Shown here piece by piece: positions 1 through 6,929 of a stretch of 39,109 bases of DNA. Origin of the DNA: Streptomyces sp. CC208A. Its GTDB lineage: Bacteria > Actinomycetota > Actinomycetes > Streptomycetales > Streptomycetaceae. The stretch spans positions 1-39,109 of the forward strand of contig NZ_JASCXN010000049.1 of assembly GCF_030010625.1 (NCBI RefSeq), read 5' to 3'. How positions within the stretch are numbered: position 1 is the stretch's first letter; each line of letters begins with the position of its first letter. The notes below the pieces were generated by a model. That model was not told the DNA's origin. It worked only from the letters and a program-made list of their open reading frames with translations, and made no database searches. The translations under genes and the position numbers were made by a program.

Positions 1-507
1 TCCTGAGGCTGTGGCCAGGGTCTCAAGTCCGAACAGATCCGCGCCGAAGAATCGATAGCGGACAAGGTCGATGCTACGGCGATGCTCGCGTACGGCATGG
101 AGGTCGTAGCGGGTGTAGTCGCCGGCGACACAGATCAGCCGAGGTCCGCTCCAGTGCACCTGGGCCGCGGCCGTTGCCCCGAGCTGATCGCGGACTAGGT
201 GCTCAAACTCGCTTCGATGGTCCACGAGCCAATTCAAGTAGAAGAGTCCCTGGTTGATGACTCCCGGGTCCGTCCCCCGCTTGTATTCGACCACGACGGG
301 TGCACCGTTCTTGTCCAGCCCGAGCGAGTCGATTCGACCGGCATGGACCGGCCCCGTGCTGTACTCGGACGCCAGGAAGGTCACACCCAGCAGCGACTCC
401 ATATCGGCCTCGACGAGCCGCTGCACGCACACCTCTGTAGCAGCGAGCCGCGGAGCGATCTCACTCGCTCCGCGGCTCGTCGCATGGAACAGCCGCAGTT
501 CCAACAC
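1..507 (-). CDS. PD-(D/E)XK (NucS/DUF91-like) nuclease-domain protein, C-terminus off window
   Basis: The reverse strand is open from 507 to the window edge (169 codons, no stop seen), so the C-terminus is missing. The translation has the order typical of small actinobacterial nuclease-domain proteins: an N-terminal strand region (LELRLFHATS), then MESLLGVTFLASEYSTG, GRIDSLGLD, VVVEYKR, INQGLFYLNWL and, near the edge, IDLVRYRFFGADLF. The Asp in GRID and the Glu/Lys in EYK fit a D...ExK active site. Start choice is uncertain. GTG at 507 lies only 2 nt after a GGAGG, while TTG at 504 has a 5-nt spacer. The DNA substrate is unknown; proteins of this type are often annotated DUF5655 or NucS-like. 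The left edge of the window cuts the gene, so neighbours downstream are not visible. Confidence 0.75.
   Translation of the reverse strand, partial: MLELRLFHATSRGASEIAPRLAATEVCVQRLVEADMESLLGVTFLASEYSTGPVHAGRIDSLGLDKNGAPVVVEYKRGTDPGVINQGLFYLNWLVDHRSEFEHLVRDQLGATAAAQVHWSGPRLICVAGDYTRYDLHAVREHRRSIDLVRYRFFGADLFGLETLATASG
444..479. repeat. 15-bp perfect inverted repeat inside the nuclease gene
   Basis: Arms 444-458 and 465-479 are perfect reverse complements around a 6-nt loop. The hairpin lies about 10 to 21 codons after the nuclease gene start, so it is translated rather than a normal terminator. No T-tract follows on either strand. Confidence 0.85.
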
Positions 508-744
508 CCCCTCCGATGGACCACCGTCAACGCGATGCGAACCTCGCATATTTCCGTGCGAGGGGCTCACTTCTCGGGGTCGTCCTCGGAGAGATTTCCG
601 CTCGGGCCTCCACGCCCCCCGGGGTCATCTCGCCAAGGCGCAGCTGTCGGCGCGCCGCCACACCAGCGGCCGAGCCCCTGGAACATCCGGCACCTGACGC
701 TGAACGCACATGCTGATCACGCCCCGCAAGCAGGTGACTGGCAT

Positions 745-828
745 CCCAGCACGAACCCAGCACGGTAGGGATGAGCAGAGGTGACGAGAGGTGACGAGAG
801 GTCAGCTGTCCCAGCACCATCCCAGCAC
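745..828. repeat. Four copies of octamer CCCAGCAC
   Basis: CCCAGCAC occurs at 745-752, 756-763, 810-817 and 821-828, as two close pairs. The first pair has 11-bp spacing and so does the second, suggesting helically phased sites for a DNA-binding protein. A 10-bp tandem repeat lies between the pairs. Confidence 0.6.
779..802. repeat. 10-bp tandem repeat AGGTGACGAG x2.4
   Basis: AGGTGACGAG is repeated at 779-788 and 789-798 and followed by AGGT. It lies between the two CCCAGCAC pairs. Confidence 0.7.
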
Positions 829-842
829 GGGAAAACGAAAGA

Positions 843-868
843 GGCCCGACCCCAAAGAGTCGGACCCC
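843..868. terminator. Weak hairpin, possible terminator
   Basis: GGCCCGAC pairs imperfectly with GTCGGACCC around an A-rich loop, with one internal mismatch. It may end a transcript from a gene that is no longer recognisable. Low certainty. Confidence 0.3.
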
Positions 869-917
869 TTCTCACCTGCACGTTTGCTAAATCACCGACG
901 TGGCGATATAGAACCCG

Positions 918-944
918 CTACACATTGAAGCGGAACTCCACCAC
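918..944 (-). pseudogene. Possible 3' remnant of ychF (last 8 codons + stop)
   Basis: Reverse-strand codons read VVEFRFNV followed by TAG. From memory this is the conserved C-terminus of the GTPase YchF (…DGDVVEFRFNV in actinobacteria). The preceding codons (PKGRLF) do not match YchF, so only the extreme 3' end is present, next to the hydA-LLM repeat. An octapeptide match is short and could be chance. If real, it suggests recombination or integration at the 3' end of ychF. Confidence 0.35.
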
Positions 945-984
945 AAAGAGCCTGCCCTTGGGAGCTGGATCCCGAACGGCTTCG

Positions 985-1998
985 TCAGCCGAGGGCGAGG
1001 ATGATGTCGGTGCCGTAGGCGTCGATGGTGCCCTCGCGGTGGTCGTGCATGGCGTAGACGGCGAACTGGTCGACGCCGAGGTCCTTGAGGTGGCGGAGCT
1101 TGTCGATGTGGGCCTCGGCGGGGCCGAGGAGGCAGAAGCGGTCGACGATCTCGTCGGGGACGAAGGTGGTGTCGGGGTTGTCGGCGCGGCCGTGGTGGGA
1201 GTAGTCGTAGCCGTGCCGGTCCTTGATGTACGCGGTCAGCTCCTCCGGGACCATGCCGGAGTGTTCGCCGTACCTGGAGACGAGGTCGGCGACGTGGTTG
1301 CCGACCATTCCGCCGAACCAGCGGCACTGGTCCCGGGCGTGGGCCAGGGCCTCGGGCGAGTCGTCGGCGGTGACGTACGCCGGGGCGGCGACGCAGATGG
1401 TGAGCGCGTCGGGGTCGCGGCCGGCCTCCCGGGCCGCGTTCCGCACCGCCTTGACCATCCACTCGGTGAGGAAGGGGTCGGCGAGCTGGAGGATGAAGCC
1501 GTCGGCCTTCTGCCCGGCGAGCGCGAGGGCCTTGGGGCCGTACGCCGCCATTCAGACCGGCAGCTTCCCGTTCCTCACCCACGGGATCCGGATCGGGTTG
1601 CCGTCGACCTCTGCCTCGCGGCCCTCCGCCAGGTCGCGGATGACCTCGATCGCCTCCCCGAGGCGGGCGAGGGTGTTGGGCCTGCGGCCGGCGACGCGCA
1701 TGGCGGAGTCGCCGCGGCCGATGCCGCAGACGGTCCGGTTGCCGTACATGTCGTTGAGGGTGGCGAAGGTGGAGGCGGTCACCTCCCAGGTGCGGGTGCC
1801 GGGGTTGGTGACCATGGGACCGACGTGCAGCTTGGTGGTGTGCTCGAGGATCCGGCTGTAGATGACGAAGGGTTCCTGCCACAGCACGGCGGAGTCGAAG
1901 GTCCAGCCGTAGCGGAAGCCGTTGCGTTCCGCCCGGCGCATCAGGCCGACGACCTGCGAGGCGGGCGGGTCGGTCTGCAGGACGAGTCCGAAGTCCAC
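985..1998 (-). pseudogene. TIGR03842-type LLM F420-dependent oxidoreductase, in-frame stop (copy 1)
   Basis: This is the left copy of the LLM flavin/F420 oxidoreductase that usually accompanies a hydantoinase in pyrimidine or hydantoin breakdown. It starts at GTG 1998, with GGAGG 6 nt upstream, and is colinear with the intact 338-aa copy at 36271-37287. A TGA at 1552-1554 replaces the Trp codon in KLPVWMAAYG of the other copy, splitting the frame into 148 and 188 aa parts. The rest of the reading frame is undamaged (TDPPASQVV, GIGRGDSAMR and the C-terminal ADNPDT region are all readable), so inactivation looks recent. An ATG follows the stop directly, so reinitiation of the C-terminal part is conceivable. 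It lies 45 bp downstream of hydA copy 1, in the same orientation. A sequencing error cannot be excluded. Confidence 0.85.
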
Positions 1999-3603
1999 GC
2001 GGGACCTCCAAGTTCGAGTCGGTGCGTTGAGACCCCAGGCCGCTTAGCCCAGGTACTGACAGAGTCCGCGCGGCACGAACGCCCCGTGCCCGGCGTGACC
2101 CGTGTATTTCCGCTGGTCGACGACGAGCTCACCCCTGGACAGGACCGTTTCCACCTGACCGGTGATCGTCCTCCCCTCGTACGCCGAGTAGTCGACGTTC
2201 ATGTGGTGGGTCTCGGCCGACAGGACCTGGGTGGCGTGCGGGTCGTAGATGACGACGTCCGCGTCCGCGCCCGGGGCGATCGTGCCCTTCTGCGGGTAGA
2301 TGCCGAACATCCGGGCCGGGGTCGCGCAGGCGATCTCGATCCAGCGGCGGCGCGAGATATGCCCGTCCACGACGGCCTGGTGGAGGAGATCCATGCGGTT
2401 CTCCACGCCCGGCAGGCCGTTGGGGATCTTCGAGAAGTCGCCCCGGCCCAGCTCCTTCTGGCCCACGAAGCAGAACGGGCAGTGGTCCGTCGACACCACC
2501 TGGAGGTCGTTGGTCCGCAGGCCCCGCCACAGCGCCGCCTGGTGCTCCTTCGGCCGCAGCGGCGTCGAGCACACGTACTTGGCGCCCTCGAAGTCCGGCT
2601 CCGCCAGGTTGTCCGTGGACAGGAACAGGTACTGCGGGCACGTCTCGCCGAAGACCGGCAGCCCCATGTCCCGGGCGGCGGCGAGCTCCGCCACGGCCTC
2701 CTGCGCCGACACGTGCACCACGTACAGCGGGCTGCCCGCGACCCGGGCCAGCTGGATCGCCCGGTGAGCGGCCTCAGCCTCAAGCAGCGCCTTGCGGACC
2801 TCGCCGTGGTAGCGGGGATCGGTCTCGCCCCGCGCCAGGGCCTGTTCGACCAGGACGTCGATTGCGATGCCATTCTCGGCGTGCATCATGATCAGCCCGC
2901 CCGTGTCACCGGCCACCTGCATCGCCCGCAGGATCTGCCCGTCGTCCGAGTAAAAGACCCCCGGATACGCCATAAACAATTTGAACGAGGAAACGCCGAG
3001 TTCGACCAGCTTCGGCATCTCACGCAGCGTCGCCTCGTTCACGTCCGACATGATCATGTGGAACGCGTAGTCGATCGCGCAGTTCCCGTCCGCCTTCTCC
3101 ATCCAGGCGTCCAGGCCGGCCCGAAGCGGCTCGCCCTTCGCCTGCACCGCGAAATCGACGATCGTCGTGGTCCCGCCCCACGCCGCAGCCCGCGTCCCCG
3201 TCTCGAATGTGTCCGACGCGAACGTGCCACCGAAGGGCAGCTCCATGTGTGTGTGCGCGTCGACGCCGCCCGGGATCACGTACTTCTGCGACGCGTCGAT
3301 CACCCGGTCCGCCGTCCACTCCTGCGTCCCAGGCGCCGCCAACGCCACCACCCGTCCATGCTCGATCAGCACATCCGCGTGCACCTCGTCCGCGGCCGTG
3401 ATCACCAGACCACCGGTAATCAGAGTCCGGGTCATTTCCCAGCCATCCCTTCACGCCGACCAACGAACAGGCCACCACCGGCACGGGCCGGGGACACACC
3501 CCGGCCCGCCGGCCCCCTCACGCCGCCACCCCGCACGGCACACGGCCTACTCCGCCAGAAAACCCCTGGTCACGCGACCGAACAAAACCCTTGACTTCGT
3601 TGG
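1000..3603. repeat. Large direct repeat, copy 1 (hydA-LLM block)
   Basis: This 2604-bp block matches 36289-38892 at a constant offset of 35289 bp, with substitutions but no net indel. It covers most of the LLM gene, all of hydA and about 168 bp of its upstream region. Homology stops abruptly on both sides. Confidence 0.9.
2044..3435 (-). CDS. hydA: D-hydantoinase / dihydropyrimidinase (copy 1)
   Basis: Cyclic amidohydrolase of 463 aa, full length for the family. It opens dihydropyrimidine or hydantoin rings to N-carbamoyl amino acids in the cytoplasm. Metal ligands are visible: H61 and H63 (DAHTHME), carbamylated Lys K152 (SSFKLFMAYPG), H185 (MMHAENG), H241 (VVHVSA) and D317 (STDHCPF). The ATG at 3435 is the first codon after an AG-rich stretch and matches copy 2. 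The protein differs from copy 2 at roughly 15 positions, mostly conservative (A/S, L/I, D/E, Y/F), so both copies have stayed under protein-level selection. The downstream partner LLM gene of this copy is broken. Substrate preference (dihydrouracil or 5-substituted hydantoins) cannot be read from sequence. Confidence 0.93.
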   Translation of the reverse strand: MTRTLITGGLVITAADEVHADVLIEHGRVVALAAPGTQEWTADRVIDASQKYVIPGGVDAHTHMELPFGGTFASDTFETGTRAAAWGGTTTIVDFAVQAKGEPLRAGLDAWMEKADGNCAIDYAFHMIMSDVNEATLREMPKLVELGVSSFKLFMAYPGVFYSDDGQILRAMQVAGDTGGLIMMHAENGIAIDVLVEQALARGETDPRYHGEVRKALLEAEAAHRAIQLARVAGSPLYVVHVSAQEAVAELAAARDMGLPVFGETCPQYLFLSTDNLAEPDFEGAKYVCSTPLRPKEHQAALWRGLRTNDLQVVSTDHCPFCFVGQKELGRGDFSKIPNGLPGVENRMDLLHQAVVDGHISRRRWIEIACATPARMFGIYPQKGTIAPGADADVVIYDPHATQVLSAETHHMNVDYSAYEGRTITGQVETVLSRGELVVDQRKYTGHAGHGAFVPRGLCQYLG

Positions 3604-3899
3604 CATGGTGCCTGGAGATCGCGTAGCGGCCTGCAGGGACATAGCCGCACCACGTCCCCGGTCCGTGGCATTTCCGATCAGCTCTATGGCATCCGGTCCG
3701 TCGGGCGCTCCGCTCCGCTGTAATTGACGTCCGGCCACGCAGCGGCTCACACTCCAGCCAGACGGTTGGACACCTCAGCCTGCGGTCTGTGACGCTCCTC
3801 GGGCGCAGTTCCCCCTCTGCGCCCCGATCCGGGCCACCGCGCAGGTGAAGCAGCTGGTGCCACCGTTTCCCCGGCCCGGCCCGGGGGTGTTGTGAGTGC
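3436..3899. other. hydA copy 1 upstream region and repeat boundary
   Basis: Bases 3436-3603 match the upstream region of hydA copy 2; from 3604 the sequence is unrelated. In this copy one arm of the AACGAA/TTCGTT inverted repeat seen at copy 2 is altered (AACAAA on the + strand). I see no gene between 3604 and 3899. Confidence 0.6.
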
Positions 3900-4280
3900 G
3901 TGAGCATCATGATCAGTTCCCCGATAGTCGCCCTGCCGGACACGGACGAGGCGGACGCCCCCGCAGTGGACCTCAGCTGCGTCTCGTGCGGTGACACCCT
4001 GCGGATGCGGCTCGCCGGTGAAGTCGACCACTTCACCGCGACACCGCTGAGGGTCGTACTGACCACGGCCGCGGCCTACGGATACCGGCATCTCGATCTC
4101 GACACCCGAGCCATCACGTTCTGCGACTCCGCGTTGCTCGATGCGCTGGCCGGCTGGTGCCGCAGCGGCCGCACCGTGTCCCATACCGCCACCTCCCGGC
4201 CGGTCGGCCGGCTCCTGGCGATGGAGCGCGACCTGGGCCGCCCCTCGGCGCCGGGCGCGTGGAAGGTGACCGGCCGGTGA
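3900..4280 (+). CDS. STAS-domain protein (anti-sigma factor antagonist-like)
   Basis: Protein of 126 aa with a single STAS fold: a short N-terminal tail, a strand containing LRMRLAGEVDHFTATPLR, the strand YRHLDLDTRAITFCDSALLDAL, and a C-terminal helix region. Ser77 in FCDSALL sits where SpoIIAA/RsbV proteins are phosphorylated by a partner kinase. This places it in a partner-switching role toward an anti-sigma kinase. GTG 3900 or ATG 3909 may be the start; the ribosome-binding site is weak (GGGGGTG at 3883-3889). It stands alone on the + strand. The frameshifted ATP-binding protein at 23665 is the only kinase-like candidate in the window, and no partnership is shown. Confidence 0.7.
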   Translation: MSIMISSPIVALPDTDEADAPAVDLSCVSCGDTLRMRLAGEVDHFTATPLRVVLTTAAAYGYRHLDLDTRAITFCDSALLDALAGWCRSGRTVSHTATSRPVGRLLAMERDLGRPSAPGAWKVTGR

Positions 4281-4415
4281 TCTTCGGGGCGATGACGGTC
4301 GTACCGCTCCTCCTCGTACCGCGCCTTCTGGCGCCGCTCCTGGCGTTGGGCCCGGCCGGGCGACCGGGCCGCCGCCACCGTGTGCGCGTTAGAGCACGCT
4401 GACCCGTACCAGGCC

Positions 4416-4452
4416 GGTGGCCCGTGCTCGCGTCGAGCGGACACGGGCCACC
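4416..4452 (+). terminator. Hairpin terminator after the STAS gene
   Basis: An 11-bp perfect stem (4416-4426 with 4442-4452) has a 15-nt loop. It begins 136 bp after the STAS stop codon. There is no clear T-tract, as is common in Streptomyces. Confidence 0.6.
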
Positions 4453-4470
4453 CGGCGGTCATTCCTCGCC

Positions 4471-4488
4471 GTGGCAGTCTTCTGCCAC
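4471..4488 (+). terminator. Second small hairpin
   Basis: GTGGCAG and CTGCCAC form a 7-bp stem with loop TCTT, just after the larger hairpin. The pair may act as a tandem terminator. The remaining bases of 4281-4612 show nothing else. Confidence 0.45.
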
Positions 4489-4612
4489 TCCCCGTACGTG
4501 ACGGGCCCCGTCGGGCGGCGACTCCTCATGCGTGGGCGTGTGGCGCTGCTGCGTCCGGGTGATCATCCGTAACCTCGCATCACGGCCGGTGCGCACGGAT
4601 TGTCACATAGGT

Positions 4613-5203
4613 ATGACAACAGCGCATCAGCAGGTGATCCCTCGTCAGACCTTCGCCTTCCCTGCGGCAGGGGCGTCGCGGCGCAGGCAGGATGACCTGC
4701 CCGAGCCGGACGAGCGGCGCTGGCTGCGGGAGCGGTGGGGCCTGTCGACCAGGCAGGTGGCGGCGGCGTTCGGGGTGACACCGGCGACGGTGCGGTCCTG
4801 GGAGCACGGCCGTTCGGCACCCCGGGGTGGCCGCAAGGAGGCCTACCGGCGGTTCCTGGCCGGCCTGGCCCAGCACGGCGAGGTGACCCGGTCCCGCGCC
4901 GCGCGCGGTGACCGGTGTCCGGGGGCGGACGTGCGGCGTCCGGCACACCGCCCGGCCGCCCCTGTGACACCCGCCCCCGTGTCGTCACCCCCCGTGACGC
5001 CCGCACTGCGGCAAGGCGGCACGCCCAGGCCCGCGTGCCCGGCCGCGTCCGCGGCGGGCTGGGTGGTGCGCGTCGGCCCGGGCGGGGCGGGGGCGGATCC
5101 TGTGGCGCCGGAGCGCATCCGGCGCCATCGGCTGCTCAGCGCCGCGGCCTGCGTGTGGTCGCTCGCCCTGTGGGTGCTCCTCACCTGTCCACCGTCCTTC
5201 TGA
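4613..5203 (+). CDS. Helix-turn-helix protein with C-terminal membrane anchor
   Basis: From ATG 4613 the product is 196 aa. Residues around 35-75 form an XRE/HTH unit (WGLSTRQVAAAFGVTPATVRSWEHGR), with the recognition helix in TPATVRSWEHG. A long Pro/Ala/Arg-rich linker follows. The last 20 residues (SAAACVWSLALWVLL) make one membrane helix ending in SF. A membrane-tethered DNA-binding protein beside an envelope-stress operon could sense membrane state, which is inference. The frame is open upstream to 4532, but those codons lack a ribosome-binding site; the one at 4613 is also weak. It converges on the Asp23 operon with 28 bp between stop codons. Confidence 0.65.
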   Translation: MTTAHQQVIPRQTFAFPAAGASRRRQDDLPEPDERRWLRERWGLSTRQVAAAFGVTPATVRSWEHGRSAPRGGRKEAYRRFLAGLAQHGEVTRSRAARGDRCPGADVRRPAHRPAAPVTPAPVSSPPVTPALRQGGTPRPACPAASAAGWVVRVGPGGAGADPVAPERIRRHRLLSAAACVWSLALWVLLTCPPSF

Positions 5204-5231
5204 CAACGCCGGCCGGATGGGTGTCGACCGG

Positions 5232-5561
5232 TCACACGATGCCGGTGACGGTCACCCGCACAGCGCCCGGTGTGGTGGCTGCCGCCTCCGCGGCCGCCGC
5301 CCGTACGGCACTGGCGGTGTTGGCGGCCTGGTGCTGTGCGCGGACGACGATGTCGATCCGCAGGGCGGTGGTCCGGCCCCGGGAGTCGTAGGCGATGTGC
5401 ACCGCGGTGCCCGGATCGGACCGGTCGGCGGCAGCCGGCTGTCGTGAGCTGCCCGCCCGCAGCAGGGAGCGCAGGCTGGGACGCAGGCACGCGACGCCGG
5501 GGACGGCCAGGACGGCGTCGGTGACCTGCTGGGTGAGGACCTTGGCGCGGTCGCTGTTCAC
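5232..5561 (-). CDS. Asp23/Gls24-like envelope stress protein (small)
   Basis: Product of 109 aa, third gene of the ECF operon. GTG 5561 has AGGAGG 7 nt upstream and overlaps the previous stop by 4 nt (GTGA), indicating translational coupling. The N-terminus (LTQQVTDAVLAVPGVACLRPS) and the later strand VHIAYDSRGRTTALRIDIVVRAQH, followed by an Ala-rich helix and VRVTVTGIV, follow the alternating beta/alpha plan of Asp23 domains. These cytoplasmic proteins usually associate with the membrane through AmaP-type anchors. Such anchors are encoded in the divergent operon to the right. Specific function is unknown. Confidence 0.7.
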   Translation of the reverse strand: MNSDRAKVLTQQVTDAVLAVPGVACLRPSLRSLLRAGSSRQPAAADRSDPGTAVHIAYDSRGRTTALRIDIVVRAQHQAANTASAVRAAAAEAAATTPGAVRVTVTGIV

Positions 5562-6181
5562 GGCCTGGCCTCCTGTGGCTGGGTGGGAGGGTCGTGGAGG
5601 TCGGTGACGGTGACGTCCAGGTCGCCGAGGGCCAGGCCGAGGTGCTGTCGGGCGGCACGGATCAGGCTTTCGCGCACCGCGCAGATGGTGTCTGGGAGGT
5701 CTTGTCCGTAGGCGACGGTGATGCGGAGGTGGACGGTGGAGGGGCCGCGGGTGGGGTGGGTGCGGCTGCCGGGTGGGGTGATGCGGCAGCTTCCGGCCAG
5801 CACGCCGGGCACCTGTTCGGCGGCGGTGCGCAGGGTGCGGGCGGCGACGGACTCGTAGATCCAGCTGTCCTCGCCGGTCTCGCCGAGGGGCAGGGTGCGG
5901 CCCGGGCGCAACTCCAGGCGGACCGCGTCCATGACGCGTCGCACCACGGCGGTGGTGTCGATGTCGGTGGGTGGAGCGGCCGGGGGGAGTACGGCGGCCC
6001 GGAGGTGTTCCAGGTCGGCGACGGCCTGTCTGCAGGAGGGGCAGGTGGCGGTGTGCGGGTCGGTGTCCGGCCGGTCGGCGTGCTCCCATACGGTGGCCAG
6101 GTCCCTGCCGCAGGCGAGGAGTTCGAGATCTTTGTCGTCCGGGTTCTCGTCGGGGTTCTCGTGGGGGTGGGGGGTGTTCAT
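5558..6181 (-). CDS. Zinc-finger anti-sigma domain fused to Asp23-like domain
   Basis: Product of 207 aa. ATG 6181 overlaps the sigma-factor stop by 4 nt (ATGA). Residues 1-70 hold an anti-sigma zinc finger: ELLACGRDLATVWEH and then HTATCPSC, giving the H-x3-C-x2-C pattern of ZAS domains. The C-terminal half has an Asp23-type strand-helix layout (HLRITVAYGQDLPDTICAVRES, ALGDLDVTVTDLHDP). I see no transmembrane helix, so it is predicted to be soluble, unlike RskA-type anti-sigma factors. By position and domain it should bind the sigma factor encoded immediately upstream. The Asp23 part could connect sigma release to envelope state, which is inference. A longer open frame continues upstream, but inside the sigma gene. 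Confidence 0.75.
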   Translation of the reverse strand: MNTPHPHENPDENPDDKDLELLACGRDLATVWEHADRPDTDPHTATCPSCRQAVADLEHLRAAVLPPAAPPTDIDTTAVVRRVMDAVRLELRPGRTLPLGETGEDSWIYESVAARTLRTAAEQVPGVLAGSCRITPPGSRTHPTRGPSTVHLRITVAYGQDLPDTICAVRESLIRAARQHLGLALGDLDVTVTDLHDPPTQPQEARP

Positions 6182-6759
6182 CGCCATGCGACCATCGCCT
6201 CCGTCAGCATGCGCCGGGCCCGGAAGACGCGTGCGCGGACCGCTTCGGGCCGGATGCCCACCGCCTGGGCGATCGTCTCGTACGGCTGTCCTTCGATCTC
6301 TCGCAGGACCCAGCAGACCTTCTGCTCGGCGGACAGGCTGCCCATGGCCTGGGCGAGGTCGCGTACGGCGGCGTGCGACTCGGCGGCGCGGGCGGGTGAG
6401 GACTGGTGTTCCGGTGCGGCCGGTTCGGCGACCGCGTCGAGGTCGGCCGCGGGTCTGCGGGCCCGCAGCAGGTTCAGGCACCGGTTGGTGACGATGCGGT
6501 ACAGCCACGTGCGGAACCCCGCCTCGCCCCGGTACTCGGGAAGGCTCCGCCACGCGCTGAGGAAGGCGTCCTGGACGGCGTCCTCGGCTTCGGCCCGGCT
6601 GCCCATCAGGCGTTCGGCGAGCTGCATCATGGCCGGCGAGTGGCAGTGGACCAGCATCTCGAACGCCTCCTCGTCTCCTTCCGCGGCCCGTACCGCCAAG
6701 AGCCGGTCGCCGGCCTCGGCCGTCTCCTCATCGTCGTCCGGGCCCCACCGAGCTTTCAA
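6178..6759 (-). CDS. ECF-type RNA polymerase sigma factor
   Basis: Product of 193 aa. TTG 6759 is the start, with a strong AAGGAG 6 nt upstream; no ATG fits. Region 2 spans about residues 30-100 (MMQLAERLMG, AEDAVQDAFLSAWRSLPEYRGEAGFRTWLYRIVTNRCLNLLR). Region 4 spans about 140-190 (LSAEQKVCWVLREIEGQPYETIAQAVGIRPEAVRARVFRARRML). It directs transcription of a stress regulon and is likely held by the ZAS/Asp23 fusion encoded next. The upstream promoter at 6862-6889 has the same motif as that of the divergent Asp23 operon. This suggests it transcribes itself and that operon. It is distinct from SigK at 24766. Confidence 0.88.
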   Translation of the reverse strand: MKARWGPDDDEETAEAGDRLLAVRAAEGDEEAFEMLVHCHSPAMMQLAERLMGSRAEAEDAVQDAFLSAWRSLPEYRGEAGFRTWLYRIVTNRCLNLLRARRPAADLDAVAEPAAPEHQSSPARAAESHAAVRDLAQAMGSLSAEQKVCWVLREIEGQPYETIAQAVGIRPEAVRARVFRARRMLTEAMVAWR

Positions 6760-6786
6760 CGCGGGCTCCTTCCAGCCTCCACCGCT

Positions 6787-6814
6787 TTGACACCGCCCGC
6801 TCGGCTTTCGTTAC
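6787..6814 (+). promoter_or_regulatory. ECF-type promoter of Asp23 operon (TTGACA-N16-CGTTAC)
   Basis: TTGACA 6787-6792, a 16-bp spacer and CGTTAC 6809-6814 face the Asp23 gene at 6930. The leader would be about 110 nt. The flanking match CTTTGACACCGC…CGTTACG is shared with the opposing promoter. Confidence 0.65.
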
Positions 6815-6861
6815 GCCACCCGGATCCGAACTTTCGTTCACCCGTTCACGACAAGAGGTCC

Positions 6862-6889
6862 GTAACGCACCGCGCTCTCGCGGTGTCAA
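6862..6889 (-). promoter_or_regulatory. ECF-type promoter of sigma operon (TTGACA-N16-CGTTAC)
   Basis: Read on the reverse strand: TTGACA (6889-6884), 16 bp, CGTTAC (6867-6862). It faces the sigma gene at 6759 with a leader near 95 nt. Sequence and spacing are identical to the promoter at 6787-6814. Confidence 0.65.
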
Positions 6890-6929
6890 AGCAGTGCAAG
6901 CACACACCGACCCCATCGAGGGAGCAGTC

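Larger units (their letters stand above)
508..917. other. Intergenic region, no convincing gene
   Basis: I see no supported coding sequence here. Long open frames on both strands lack family signatures and are by-products of high GC. The stretch holds the CCCAGCAC repeats, a 10-bp tandem repeat and a weak hairpin listed separately. Confidence 0.5.

Noticed and set aside
3440..3480. CCATCC followed after 15 bp by CGAACA on the + strand upstream of hydA copy 1.
   Set aside because: Spacing is off, the second half is not kept in copy 2, and no gene lies in a suitable place downstream.
781..3594. A 937-codon open frame on the + strand over hydA copy 1, and a similar one at 36220-38022.
   Set aside because: It is the antisense shadow of the hydA/LLM genes. 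High GC leaves long empty frames without stop codons.
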